Assembly (NCBI GenBank): GCA_963971575.1
Contig: OZ020612.1
Location: 35,691,916 to 35,755,915, forward strand
Direction: 5' to 3'
Length of the DNA stretch: 64,000 bases
Source of the DNA: Liopterus haemorrhoidalis
Lineage: Eukaryota; Arthropoda; Insecta; Coleoptera; Dytiscidae
Both the position numbers and the translations under genes were made by a program. Of this stretch, positions 33,385-46,125 are shown piece after piece (position 1 is the stretch's first letter; each line of letters begins with the position of its first letter). The notes below the pieces were generated by a model. That model did not search any database. It was given only the letters and a program-made list of their open reading frames with translations, and had not been told where the DNA came from.

Positions 33385-33846
33385 TATTTGAAAATTCGCA
33401 CTTGCTTAGAACTTTTGTAAACCGCTGTGGTCGTTCAACGTCCTTAAACCAATTTTATGCACGACCACTGGCATAATAGAGATCAAAAGTGTTAAACGCC
33501 AAGAATAAATACGCCATAATAATTCGAAATAAATATCTCGAATATTAAAGACATTTAATAAAAAAAAAAAAATGACTTACATAATAACTGATATTTTTAA
33601 ATCTGATATATCAGTAGAAGATAATTTTACCTACGATATGGAATATACCTGGTCTACAAGATATGCATGGAAATTTAAGACATTTTTACATTATAATAAC
33701 TCTTTAACTGATTTATTTTTATACATTTTTACAATGAATTTGTAATCAGTGATTCTTAAACTCTAGTCCGCGGGTAAAGGCCTTTAAGTGATTAAATTAG
33801 TTTTATATTGGAAGTAGAAACTGTACAACTGCGGATTGGCTGTACC

Positions 33847-34410
33847 CAGTGTTGCCACCTGTCCGGGTTTTGCGCTACGTGTCCGGGTGTCCGGGCGAAG
33901 CCCAAAAATGTCCGGGAATTTAGCAAAACTTCAATAATTAATTATTTTTTAAAATACATTATTAATTTTTTAAATTTTATTTCATATTTGAATGTTTTGC
34001 GTTGTCAGTAATGAGATGGCAGATAGGGAAACCCCATATGTTAATATTGAACCAATTGTGTAGTAGTAACTTGAGTGAGATTTGAGCGTTCATGAGAGCT
34101 CCTAATTTGTAATAATTTAAAAATTAAATGTGATGAATTTCGTAGTACAGTAATAGGCAATAAAAAGCTTTTAGAAGTGACATGGGGCAATATGAAATAC
34201 AGTTTTAAAGAAAAAAAAAAAAAATGATTGTTGACAAAATTTTCTGATTTTATGCTGTTTATATGTTTATTGTTTATAGATTAATAAACCTATGTATGTT
34301 TCATTAATTTATGATATTATTTTATTAAATTAGAATGATTAATTTTACCTTTTTTTTGCTCGCAAAATTTTTATGTCCGGGTGAACAACGTTTGAAAGGT
34401 GGCAACACTG
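33847..34410. mobile_element. Mirror copy of hAT-type MITE 14450-15013
   Basis: The inverted-arm copy with the same CAGTGTTGCCACCT ends and GGTACAGC duplications (reverse complemented). Confidence 0.9.
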
Positions 34411-35364
34411 GCTGTACCTGAATTATATTAATTATAAAACGGAAATTAGGAAATATATAAATCCATTATATTGAAAAAAACATACATATACCGACTTGAA
34501 AAAGAGGATATAGTTTCCAAGAGGACTATAGTCTCCATATAAATTATATTTAGCCAGAACTGTAAAATAATGATTATTTTTGTAATCAACTAGTTGTAGA
34601 AAACCATTACTCATATAATCGTAATCAGAAATTTTGATTGTAATTACTTAAATAAACAGAATACAAAATTCTTGATACGATTAGAAATATTCAAAAAGTA
34701 TTAAAATCTTTACAACTACGTTAAAATTTGGAATTTTTCATATTCTGATAATATTCAGGTCTACGGCCAACATCGCTCTTACTTTCCGCTTCCCTTGAAA
34801 TAAAACATTCATAAATTATAATCAATACACTTTATTATTAAAAAACATTAACTTTTTGTTACATTACTCATCAAAATATTACAGTGTAAATAAAAATATA
34901 TTTAACATACATTTTATTATTTGAAAACATTTATCGTACGTATATGCAGGGCATATATTCAAAATAATAAATCCGTTAGATAAAAAAAAAAAAATGAAAA
35001 ACACTAAAAAATCTGATGAGAAAAAAAAACTAAATTGTAGTTGTAGCGCTAATTATTTTAATAATTATCATACAATTTGTTGATTTTTAGAAATTGTTGA
35101 TGTGGTCATTGTCAAAAGTAGAAACTAAGTGAAATATTTTTCTTTACCTATTATCCTACTATTCATTGTAACAACCAGTATGGAAGTATTTCAATATTTT
35201 ATGCTCGTACCGGTTGAATATCGTCACTGCATATATGTATGGGGATTTATAGGGGTTCTATGACACAAACTTTAATTCTTTCTAATATATTATATTATTT
35301 TCTTAATTCTGTCTAATATATTATTTGATTGGCTCATAAAAAAAAAAATGAAATCAAACCATTT

Positions 35365-35545
35365 TGTATATACTATTCCAAACATTTAACCGAAACCAAC
35401 TGTAATTTCCTAAGATGTCGTGAGCTCTTTTTAAATGATTAAAGTTGGCTTTGCTAAACATGAGTAATAAAAGTCTCATTAATCAGCAAATGTTACTAGA
35501 ATTCAAAATCTAGTTCCGCTTACACCAAAGAAACAGACTACTATA
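35365..35545. mobile_element. Mirror copy of MITE 13306-13486
   Basis: The right-arm counterpart, downstream of the intact U2 gene, in inverted orientation. Confidence 0.6.
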
Positions 35546-35682
35546 AAGAACATGTTTCTTCCAATTTTTAGGGTTTTGTAGGGGTTTAACCAAAAAAACC
35601 CATATACTGTCAAATTTTGTGTATATATTATAAACTTCCAGACTTATAAATAATTTGATTCCATGTTTAGATTATGATAAAA

Positions 35683-35869
35683 GTGGGCCATTCCCGGCGG
35701 TACTGCAATACCGGGCCGACCCGTGACAGAGGTGGAGCAAGCCCCTAGCTCTCCGTCATTTCCCAAAAATCAGTTTAATATACTGGTCCTGCTGTGCAGG
35801 ACATATCAGATATTAAGCTGATAAGAACAGATACTACACTTTGATCTTAGCCATAGGCCGAGAAGCGAT
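35683..35869 (-). ncRNA. U2: U2 snRNA gene, intact
   Basis: A continuous U2 sequence of about 187 nt reading on the minus strand from ATCGCTTCTCGGCC at 35869. It has the branch-recognition GTAGTA at nt 33-38, the CTTAATATCTGATA block, a complementary stem IIb (GTCCTG/CAGGAC), the Sm site GATTTTTGG and the stem IV sequence CCGGTATTGCAGTACCGCC. In the spliceosome it pairs with the intron branch site and with U6. The 3' end is estimated at GGCCCAC by comparison with known U2 genes. Unlike the left-arm copy it has G at nt 19 and no insertion. The upstream 550 bases are nearly identical to those of the split copy. Confidence 0.95.
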
Positions 35870-36075
35870 ACCAATTGTAAAGTTTTCAGAGTAGTTATTC
35901 CACCCAGAACACCGTCTGGTATCGAGAAATAAGAATAGTCAGTCAGCGCCATCCATTATGTGGCGATACAACTACATTTCCTTGGCAACTGCTTCGGTCT
36001 TGGCGGAGCTGCACATGTTTCTATTGCGCAGCACCTAGTTGCGCATACGCAACTACGCAGTTTGTGAAAGCAAGG

Positions 36076-36126
36076 CAGCGGCGGACTGGCCTGCGGGGAT
36101 ATCGGGCAATTTCCAGTCCGCTACTG
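36076..36126. mobile_element. Mirror copy of the 51-bp hAT micro-element
   Basis: The right-arm counterpart of 8121-8171, upstream of intact U2. Confidence 0.65.
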
Positions 36127-36281
36127 AAACAAGGAGAACATTTTTTTTTTCACCGGTTTCTTCTAAATACGTTCAGAATACTATTAATCTAAAATATAAA
36201 GACATATAAAACAAGGGTAAGACTTAATAATAATGGTATAATGCCAGACGCATACAGACTCCACAAGAATAAAGCCTCGTT

Positions 36282-38525
36282 TATAATAATAATAATAATA
36301 ATATATTTCAGTAAAAAAATACATGAAAGTACATATACATAGTCAATTAAAAAAATTAAACAATAATATACACAAATTCAAAACATATCAGATGATAAAG
36401 ACATGTCTCTTAGATCATCATTCATGTATTCTTCTAGATTATAATAGGCCTTATTAATTAATAAATTACGAACACAAGTTTTAAATTTTTACCGACCGCC
36501 AACATATATAAGGGAGGTATTGTGATCATACCGATTTTGACGTTTCGAGATTTCGATGGATCTCCACGAATTGAGGTCCCTACATAACGTTTTGACTGTT
36601 TTTAGCATGATGTATGTCGGTCTGTCTGTCGGTCTGTCTGTCTGTTTGTCTGTCCGTCCGTCTGTCTGTCCGTCTGTCTGTCTGTGTACACGTGCAGAGC
36701 CAATTCGGCAGAAAGGATTTTTATGAAACTTCATATTTAAGCTTCTGCCATCAATGGCACGAGTTGATCAACTTTTGGTAAAAATCGGTTGACTAAAAAT
36801 GGGAGTTTACTAGTGTCGATTTTAGGATTTTTGTGAATATTTCACAACAAAAAAATATTTCGAAAAAAATTATTGAACAAAAGTTGCTATAAAAGCAATA
36901 ACTAATAACTTTTATTTGAGACGTTTTTTGATAAAACGAAAAATTATGAAAGTCTCAATTTTTTCATACTTATATGTAACGTTTCCATGGTCATGATAAA
37001 TAATATCTCTGTTAGAAAATATTAGGCCAAGTTATTTCTACTCTGCTGCTAGAATGTATTTTATCTAAGTACTTTACGATAGCGGTCGGTCCTGTGGTGG
37101 CCACAGCTGATTTTTTTATGTTCAGCTCTCGCACCGATAACGGTAATTGGTTGAATAATTTGGCACCCATGTAATTGGGATGTGTTTTGGACAGTTTATT
37201 ATGCAAACGCGGCAGACGTATATTATTTTTTTCTCTAGTATTGAACCTATGTATGGCACTATTTTTTAATAAGTTAGCATCTTTGATATACATAAGCATT
37301 TCAAGAATATATAAACAAACGAACGTTAAAATTTTCAGATCTTTAAACAGTTGTTTACACGAGGTGCTTCTTGCGACACCGCAAAGGATCGTGTGTCTGT
37401 GTGTCTGTGTGTATACACGATAACTCAAGAACGGTTCAACTTAGAGAATTCGTTCTGATACTAAAAAATTCTCCTATTAAATGGGAAGAACCCTATTGTT
37501 TTTTATGAAAATCGGTTGACTAGAAATGGGAGTTTACCCGTGTCGATTTTAAGATTTTTGCGAATATTTAGCAACAGAAAAATATTGCGAAAAAATTTAT
37601 TGAACAAAAGTTACTATAAATGCAATTACTAATAACTTTTATTTGAGACGTTTTTCGATAAAACGAAAAATTTTGAATTTTTTTTGTAAAATTATTTAAA
37701 ATTTCAAAGTCTCAATTTTTTCATACTTATATGTAACGTTTCCATGGTCATGATAATTAATTCGTAACTAGTCAACCAGGCCTTGGACAAAAATTTGTTG
37801 TATTTTTGAAGATTTATCTAAATATTTTTATTTTTTTATTTTTTTTTATGGGATGGCAAGTCTCGCGGAGGTTTCCCTTCGCCACTGGTTTAATTTATGT
37901 AACATATAATTACAAGACTTAATTTTACTAGCAACATACTGGATATGGTTAATCCAGTTTAATTGTGGATCAAGTTGAAAACCTAAAAATTTTATGTCAT
38001 TCATGTTATATAAAGTGTTATTAGGTAAATTTCTGTTTAAGCTAAAAATCATGGTTTAAGTCTTAGATTCATTCAGTTTCAGTTGGTTGTTTTTAAACCA
38101 TGTTTGAGACTTATCCTGGTTTGCGTTAATTTCTTCCGAAATTTTACAATAATCAGTTCCTTTGTTAATGAAGGTAGTGTCATCAGCATACATTAAAGTA
38201 GAGGTGCTAACATTTTCGGGAAGATCATTAATGTATAACAGAAATAATAAAGCACTGATTACGGTTCCTTCGCCGACCCCTATATTTAACGTTTGTAGGC
38301 TAGAATGATTATTATCGTGTAAAACATATTGTTGTCTGTCCAATAAGTAATTTTGCAGTAAGTGTAAGGAGTTACCTCGAATGCCATAATGATCTAGCTT
38401 AGTGAAGAGAATCTCATGTGTGACACAATCGAAGGTTTTAGTAAGGTCGCAGAACGTTGTAGCTACGTGAAGACCGTTTTCTAGCAAGTTGATTATCTCA
38501 GATATTAATTTAGTGGCTGCCTTTA
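36282..38525 (-). pseudogene. Mirror copy of the Jockey-like LINE remnant
   Basis: The reverse complement of 5722-7965. It has the same RT motifs (YADD with DLTKTFDCV), the same degraded GVGEGTVIS box, and the same two nested repeats with their (CAGA)n runs. The shared defects show that the arm duplication is younger than the decay of this LINE. Confidence 0.8.
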
Positions 38526-39160
38526 CTGTGGATAATTTAATAATTATTAAATATTAATAAATAATTAATAATGAATATTAATAAACCCATAACATAATGC
38601 ATAAGGATGGGACAATGACTTTGACAGTTCAGAACATCTGTATAGGTTATATATACTTTAAGGGCGATGTTTAACAGGAAGATTACCGGAATCTACTAGC
38701 AATAATATTTTATATTGATGTTAAAGTACCAATTTTGCACGTTTCAGGATTTCGTAGGTATTAATTTATTTTTTCATTGTTCCATGTAAATTTACAATCT
38801 TGACATGATTGGATTATTCCCCAGTGGCTATATCCTAATTTTTCTTAACTATTCATTATACATAATATATAAACGTTGCTAGAATCCAGAGCCGACACTA
38901 GCTCTTTTGACATCCAGGGCAAGGCCAGGCAAACTCAAGTCAATAATTTGCGAGAATTTTTTGGTACCTCCATAATTTATTGAGTATGTCACTGAGAATT
39001 TGTATATTTGAACGCTCGTTTTGGCGCTCCTAACAGCGCTCAGGACCTGTGCCTCTATTGTTCCTGCCTTTCGTCGTTGCTGCTAGAAATTATCTACGAA
39101 GTCCAGCAGATGGTATTTTTCAGTTTTTTAATTTCTTCGCTGTTATCTAATAATTGTATG

Positions 39161-39417
39161 CAGGGCCACCGAGAGGACTTCTGGGGCCCCGGGGAAAAAC
39201 TTAAAAACTTTTTTTGTGGTCCCCGGGGTCCTCACTTTCAACATACAAGTGCTGAGCAAAAAAAAGTCCTCACTTTCAAAATACAAATGATGAGTAAAAA
39301 AAAGGTCCTCACTTCCTACGACTCTGCCCAGCACCCCGGGCCCCAAGAACCCCTGGTCCCCGGGCCACAAAAACCCCCGAATTTTCCCCGGCTACCCCCT
39401 CCCTCTTGTCGGGCCTG
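39161..39417. mobile_element. Mirror copy of hAT-type MITE 4830-5086
   Basis: Inverted-arm copy with the same ends and flanking octamers. Confidence 0.8.
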
Positions 39418-40333
39418 ATTGTACGGCGTATAAGTTGGAATGATTTTCAAGCCGTGATAAGTATATATTTACTACTAAATCTTGAAATTTCTTCTTTTAC
39501 TGTCTGCATCTGAAAATCATAATCTATATTTTGATGTATACTAAGGTGCATTAACTACGGTTAGTAATGTCTTTGATTGGATTCTCTGTATTATTTCTAA
39601 ATTACTTAGTTTCTGAATTACTCGCCGTGCCCCAGAGTTGTATAGTCTGTAAGTCCATATGGGTTTCAGGAGAACTTAAGTTGTCATTAGCTATTTTTTA
39701 TATATTGAAGTTGGCTTTTCCTGAACAAAATGATTAAAAGCTTCAATCAATCGGTAAAAGTAACTAGAATGGAAAATCTATAAAAGTAACCCAAATAACC
39801 AGATCTATGCTCCATGTCAGCTTAGAAAAATGTGTGTAAGAAGATAGGAGCTGTTTGTCCTTGTTTCTGATTGGTTTAGAACGCCATCCCTATTACAATG
39901 TTAAAATATTGTTTTTAGTCAAAGATGAGAGATGTTCAGTATCGTACATTGGAAATATGTATTATTTATATTATTTTATATTTTTCGTATATTTTGTTAT
40001 TATTTACATATTTAGACTATTATTTATATTCTTGGCGTATATTTTATGGAGAAGATTCTCCATGTAATTTGTTTTTACGCAGTTATATATTTTTTAGGTT
40101 ATCTGACTATTTATAATATTTTTTGACACTTGACAATTAACAGATCAAGATAGAGGACTGATCTGTGGCTAAAATACTAATGTGAGCCCAGCTGTGTGCC
40201 CAAAAAAGAAATTATTGATATAATTTTTAGGCCTCCATATATACATATATTTTTCATTTTTATTTACAATAAATATTTATTGTTTTATTGCTTTATTTAG
40301 ACCCTTTTAGCCAAATCTTTCTGTTTATATATA

Positions 40334-40517
40334 CAGTCTATTCCAATGGATTAGGCGGAACTAACCGGAATTTTCATTTTTATAAGTCATTAGCTTTATT
40401 ATTTTTTTATATATTGAAGTTGGCTTTTCCTGAACAAAATGATCAAAAGCTTCAATCAATCGGTAAAAGTAACTAGAATTGAAAATCTAGTTCCGCCTAA
40501 ACCAAAGGAACAGACTT
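40334..40517. mobile_element. Mirror copy of Tc1/mariner-type MITE 3730-3913
   Basis: Inverted-arm copy, again flanked by TA. Confidence 0.75.
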
Positions 40518-40617
40518 TAATACATCATTTTTAAAATTAATATTTTTTTAACTTTTTCAAATTTCCCATTATACTGAATTTATGTCGTATAAATAACGTA
40601 AACTCCATTTACCGTAA

Positions 40618-40890
40618 CTATGAAATGACGTCACAGTTGAAAAACTCACCTTGTTGCCAATTCGTAAACTGTCAAAAAAAGTTAGGTTATATCGAACAAC
40701 TTCTAAACAACTAAATGTCAACCTGACAAATAACGATTGAACAATCCAATTTCATACCGGCAATATTGAAAAAAAAAAAAAATACCAAAATTAAATAAAT
40801 AAATGTACTAACTGAGTTATGGATTGATGTTGATTAAAACATATCATAATGTTGGTACTTAAATTAACCAAGTGTGACGTCATTTCATAG
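40618..40890. mobile_element. Mirror copy of TIR element 3357-3629
   Basis: Inverted-arm copy with GACGTCATTTCATAG ends. Confidence 0.6.
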
Positions 40891-41865
40891 TTACCGTAAA
40901 CCGACTTTAAGTGTAGTATCTTGTTTATTTCAATATCTTATCAACCAATTCCGTTTTTTATATAAAAAAAAAATCACTTGCTAACCCTGTTACTACGCCC
41001 ATGCCCTAGTTGTAACTTGTTTTAAATTTCCCGCTATACTGTATTTGTCCTGTGTAAATCGTACTCGGTTCACAGCGCTATCTACTTTTTTCTAATCTGA
41101 AATAGAGTATAGTTTGTCCTTACAAAAGTGAACAACATATATGATTTTTTTCTTCTTCTACATCTGGCAACACTGGTTTTCTTTCCTTCTCTATGGGTTG
41201 TCAATTCTGTATAATGTTGTTCTACACTGTATATTTAAGTGTCAAATTCATATTTATCAACTATTTCGTATTACTTAGTAGTACTTACGTATTAAATATA
41301 TGATCAAATTGTTGTCTAGTACTGTGTGGATGGTTTATAACAAGTTTAATGAGGTCTATGCTGTTTGCGCTAAAATAAGGTAAGAAAATCATATTTTCAG
41401 AAGTTTGATCTACATAATAGTCCCTTGTTGTCTAGTTAACCATCGGCTAAGATTAAGGTTAATTTTAAAAACTGGCAAGTAAGATTGCTCAAAACAAGCA
41501 TTTTTCGAAGGTTGTTCAGTGATTAATTTTAAGGTTATGTCAGCTGTGAATCTTTCTTCGTCTGCTATATTTTTAATCATAGAACAAGGGCTCGCGAGTT
41601 AACAGTACGTTTTTTTTTTTTTTTTATTTTTTTCATTTATTTTACTAGTTCAGTACAAATATACTATTCATGGTATAGTTATAAGAATTTTTGTCAATTA
41701 AATGGTCACGATTAACAGGAAAATTTAGAATATTTAATTGTTATTATCTGTATTTAGCAAAAATTTAATATAATAAGCAGATTTCCAAAATAAATACCCG
41801 GCAAAACCCCACCAACACTCCCATCACTCATGCCGACCACAACCCCGGCACCAACCACCCACAAA

Positions 41866-42476
41866 CAGGGCCGGCGCGAGGCATGTGCAGCATGTGCAGC
41901 GGCACATGGCCCCGCGGTCAACAGCAGGCCCCGCGGTCCAACAACAGGCTCCGCGCATAGAGATGAGGACCTTTTTTTTTGCTCCTCACTTGGATCTGAA
42001 CAGCAGGCCCCTCGCATGGAGATGAGGACCTTTTTTTTTGCTCCTCACTTGGATCTGAACAGCAGGCCCCGCGGTCAACAACAGGCCTCGCGCATGGAGA
42101 TGAGAACCTTTTTTTTTTTTTTTTGTTCACTTGGATCTGAACAGCAGGCCCCGCGGTTCAACAACAGGCCTCGCGCATGGAGATGAGGACCTTTTTTTTT
42201 GCTCCTCACTGGATTTGAACAAGAGGCCTCGCGCATGGAGAGAAGGACCTTTTTTTTTTGTTTTTGCTCCTCACTGGATCTGAGCAACAGGCCTCGCGCA
42301 TGGAGATGAGGACTTTTTTTTTTGCTCCTCACTTGGATCTGAAGAGCAGGCTCCGCGGTCAACAACACTCCTCACTTGGATCTGAACAGCGGTCAACAAC
42401 AGGCCCCGCGCATGAAGATGAGGACCTTTTTTTGGTCTTCTCGCACATGGCCTCGCAAATCCTAGCGCCGGCCCTG
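41866..42476. mobile_element. Mirror copy of hAT-type MITE 1771-2381
   Basis: Inverted-arm copy including the internal minisatellite. One unit reads CATGGAGAGAAGGACC where the left arm has the equivalent of GAGATGAGGACC, one of the few arm differences seen. Confidence 0.9.
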
Positions 42477-42662
42477 CCCACAAACCTACAATACGTATGT
42501 ACTGCATAGCAGGTCCGAAATGATCCAAGCCTAAGCCACAGCTAGCAGCCAGCACAACCAACAAAAATATCAGCGAAATCCCACCGAACATCCCACCCAG
42601 AAACCCACCACCTAGATAAATAAGACTTCATATTTGTTGGTTATGAACTTTTCACTGTTTCG

Positions 42663-43572
42663 CTGTTCACTTTTGTAAGAACAAACTAAGAGGAAATTTT
42701 GATTTTATTAGTTTGCACCTTTCAAACTGTATGTCATGTTGGTATTAAAAAATGGCAAAAATGCCAATTTGACATATGTCATATTAAAAAATGATAATGA
42801 TCTTAATTATAATGATCATAACCAAAAAAATCTGAAGTCTGAATTACAGCGCAAGGAAATTTTTTAAATTAAATTTAAAGTCAGTAATACACTACAAAAG
42901 TAACCAAAACAACTAGATCTGGTTTGTCCTCACAAAAGTGAACAGCATATATCTGTTCACTTTTGTAAGGACAAACCAGATCTAGTTGTTTGGATTATTT
43001 TTATAGTGTATTATAATCCGTCTCAATTTGTAATACGAAACTAGATCTGTTTACTTTGGTGACTGTTGTGGTGTAAACAGACTGTGGCGTATCCGTGTGA
43101 ACCAATACTATGATAAGATTATAAATGTATTGTCAATATCCAACATAAAAAATGAACTTTCCCTGTTAATTACGTATTACAAAATGAGAGATAATATAAT
43201 CCGTCTCAATTTGTAATACGAAACTAGATCTGGTTACTTTGGTGACTGTTGTGGTGTAAACAAACTTTGGCGTATCCGTGTGAACCAATACTATGATAAT
43301 ATTATAAATGTATTGTCAATATACAACATAAAAAATGAACTTTACCTGTTAGTTACGTATTACAAAATGAGACAGATAATACTGACTTTAAATGTCAATT
43401 AAAATTATTCCTTATGCTGTAAAACCGACTTTAGATTTATTGGTTATAATCATTATTAAGAAAGTGACATTTTTTATAATTTTTTAATACCAACATGACC
43501 AATACCAATTTCAAAGGTGCAAACTATTGAAATCAAAATTTCCTCTTAGTTTGTTTTTACAAAAGTGAACAG
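42663..43572. mobile_element. Mirror copy of fold-back-like element 675-1584
   Basis: Inverted-arm copy including the 183-bp duplication and the long hairpin. Confidence 0.65.
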
Positions 43573-44246
43573 CATATACAATATTTTTCCAGTAGTTAAA
43601 TTGTATTATTGCGAATTCAGTACTAAATGATTTAAAAAATATTTCCGTGTAATCTTGGATGGATTCGTGGGTAGTGTGGGTTATTTTACGCACGTCGGTG
43701 GGTAATGTGCTCTTAAAGCAGTAGCAACACTGATAGTCTGTTTAAAGCCGCATTCAGAGCTCTTTAAATTAACAGGATGAAGACTGTTCTTTGTTAGCTG
43801 TAAGTTATGTTTCTACGCATTCTTTTTAACGTTGTACGTACCGTTCATAGCAAGTTTGAAATTAATATGTTAGGAATAATCCGACATCTGTGTATTTTGA
43901 AACCAACTATTTAGCTTCGTAAAATGTTTTATATGTATTATCGTTCTTATAATTCGGTTGTCGTAGATTTTAACTACCTAATTACCTAAATTGATCATAT
44001 TTACTGTCCGTCTTTGTAATTTTGCAGGCATGCGATAACTACGGTGTCACTGATTGAATGCGATAGCCAATGTTTTTATATGTCTGTCTCATTAAAACAT
44101 CTCACTAATCAGATTACTTCGTTGACCCGAACTCACCCGAGGAACAACGAAAATCCGTTGCGAATTTCATATTTGTTGTTGACTCATTGACGTGTAGTGA
44201 GAAACAGTGTTCATTTAATGATTAATTGGTATAAGGTAATACAAAT

Positions 44247-44771
44247 CGAATCTACGCCTATGTGTACATGTCCTTGGAAATAAGTTTGATAACTAAATGT
44301 TTCTGTTAAGAATTACATAACGCTCAAGAATTAATGATCTCACTGTAGCTTGTTTAAATGTTTTGAAGATTGCTGCCATGCCTGTGTCATCGGTATACGA
44401 AAATTTGGGACGGATTCGAATCGGATTGATGGTTATTAAGTCCCCAATTGAGCAGACTTGCCACTAGGGCGGCGATCATGTACACACCACAGAACATCAC
44501 GTATACACTTCCCGTTCACCAGCACCCCTGGAGTATTTAAAATTTGGCCCTAATTGGGAATTCCTACTGCGTAGATATTCTGCAATTGTCAGCCCTCAAA
44601 CATCTAAATAATTCTCTATTTTGTTTTTCAATTTATACTGAGTAACACCGCAAAATTTGTTATTGTTGTTATTTTATATGCAAATAAAATGATTTGTTTA
44701 CAAAGTGTTCAAGTATTTCAAATTTTGTTTAAGTGTCGTGTATAAATTATTTTATTACATATTTATTGTTG
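44247..44771. other. Interval outside the palindrome, nothing recognised
   Basis: No gene or repeat could be supported here. Whether the inverted duplication continues through this stretch cannot be seen because the matching sequence lies left of the window. Confidence 0.4.
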
Positions 44772-44861
44772 TAAAGCCTCGTATCCATTTCGCGAGGCTG
44801 CTGCCTGGGCTATCATTTGGTAAGCGTGGCTGCCGTGAGCCACGCTGCGAGCCAACCAAAC

Positions 44862-44998
44862 ATGCTGCCATTACCAAGTGCTACTGCTGCCTTTTGCTTC
44901 ATTGCGATTCACAGATTTATTACGAAGAAGAGGAAACAGCGACGAAAATCGCGTTGGTGGATTAGGGAATTGTACAATAAAAGATTTGAATATGGAAA
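44862..44998 (+). pseudogene. Harbinger transposase N-terminal remnant
   Basis: The frame reads KKRKQRRKSRWWIRELYNKR followed by FEYGN, the basic Trp-containing segment typical of Harbinger transposase (nuclease) N-termini. The catalytic DDE region is missing; the frame runs straight into the remnant of the partner gene. Confidence 0.6.
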
Positions 44999-44999
44999 C

Positions 45000-45133
45000 A
45001 GTTTAATTTGTTTAATAGTAGTTTTAGGCAAACCCATAACCTCACTGATATGTAACCAGCAGTCCTCTCTGATTCTTTTATTATGATAGTCCTTTATTTT
45101 TGGGTCCCACGATGCCCTTTTTGCTTTATACAA
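45000..45133 (-). pseudogene. MADF (Myb-like) partner protein remnant of Harbinger
   Basis: On the minus strand WDPKIKDYHNKRIREDCWLH is followed by ISEVMGLPKTTIKQ, the core of a MADF DNA-binding domain. Harbinger elements commonly encode such a protein beside the transposase. The two remnants are tail to tail. Confidence 0.6.
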
Positions 45134-45417
45134 ATCATGCTGTATGTTGTCTATTGCTGTACAAATGCACTAATCTAAATAGAGCGTGGGCGGTCGAGGC
45201 GCTGAACCACGCCGTTAAGCAGTCTAAACAGAGCGTGGCAAGAGACGCGAGGCGCTTGTGAGCACGCCGAAAAACCGACTTGGAACAGCTCACCTCGAGG
45301 CAGCCTCAGGGTGAGGCACGCCTCGCGCTGCACGTCTACACATTGCGAGGTACGGCTGAGGCACGCCTCACGAGGTGAACTCGCGCGGCAGCCGCTCGAA
45401 ATAGATACGAGGCTTAA

Positions 45418-45854
45418 AATCAATATTCTGGATAATACATTCAATACATCGATTTTATTTTAACTCGTATTTTGGATTTGCTATTTATTTTACAACAAAC
45501 CAATGTATAATAAATATATAAGTGTATTTTACACATTGTTTATTATCCCTTATGATATACAGTCGGCTAGACTGTAACAATACGCATTTTTTATTGTTTT
45601 TATCTTAGAATCAGTAGTTCCAAGCTCACATGATTACTCGCTGAATAAAAAAGTGCAGTTAACTTTTAGTGATTATTAATAAACATGCTTTTTGCCTTTA
45701 AGGAATATCTGCGACGATAATAATATTAAAGTCCAATTTTACAAAAATCTAGAATTTATGATTGCTGACATATGCCACAAATTAATTACAAAAATATACA
45801 CACAGATTTACCCATTTTAAGAAATAAATAATTGATTTTTTTTATTTGTTTAAG
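45418..45854. other. AT-rich interval upstream of the THAP exon
   Basis: No gene was recognised. It ends in a T-rich tract (TTTTTTTTATTTGTTTAAG) that could act as a splice acceptor for the next feature. Confidence 0.4.
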
Positions 45855-46125
45855 AGTTTAACTGTGAAAAAGTGTGCAATGCCTGGTTGTACAACCTCCG
45901 CTGGGAAACTATTCATTTTGCCCAAGAATGACTTCCTCCGAAGTAAATGGTTGGCAGCTATTCCAAATATTGAGAAATCTCTACCATGCTGTGTAGTAAA
46001 TAAAGGATTTGCCTACTCGATCCTTAAGAATTATAGGATATGTGGTAACCATTTTCGTTCTGAACAGTTTTATTCGGCACAAAGAAAAAGATTACCAAAA
46101 CAAGTGCCAGTGTTATTTGGTTCAG
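45855..46125 (+). CDS. THAP zinc-finger exon (partial gene)
   Basis: The exon encodes a complete C2CH THAP DNA-binding domain: CAMPGC at its start, LPKNDFLRSKWLAAIP, the CGNHF pair, and a KQVPVLF box matching the family's AVPTIF-like element. It is bounded by a pyrimidine-rich acceptor ending TTTAAG and by a strong donor CAG/GTATGT at 46125/46126. Other exons were not recognised within the window. THAP domains occur in host transcription regulators and in P-element transposases; with a single exon I cannot tell which. The start codon must lie in an upstream exon or at the internal ATG of AMPGC. Confidence 0.7.

Larger units (their letters stand above)
33235..44246 (-). repeat. Right arm of large inverted duplication
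   Basis: This is the reverse complement of 1-15624 without the 4604-bp Utopia insertion. It contains mirror copies of every MITE and LINE remnant listed for the left arm, plus the intact U2 gene. Similarity stops on the inner side at 33235, inside a mariner-type MITE that is complete on this side (31671-33384). On the outer side 44246 corresponds to window position 1, so the true outer end is unknown. Confidence 0.95.
44775..45414. mobile_element. Internally deleted PIF/Harbinger element
   Basis: The ends are AGCCTCGTATCCATTTCG and AGCCTCGTATCTATTTCG, inverted, flanked by TAA on both sides (44772-44774 and 45415-45417), the 3-bp target duplication of this superfamily. It keeps short pieces of both Harbinger genes in convergent orientation and a GC-rich stretch with GCGAGGC-type repeats. 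It is non-autonomous. Confidence 0.88.

Noticed and set aside
44705..45086. Host genes of 86-89 codons upstream of the THAP exon
   Set aside because: The recognisable parts are Harbinger transposase and MADF remnants inside terminal repeats with TAA duplications; the rest is non-conserved.
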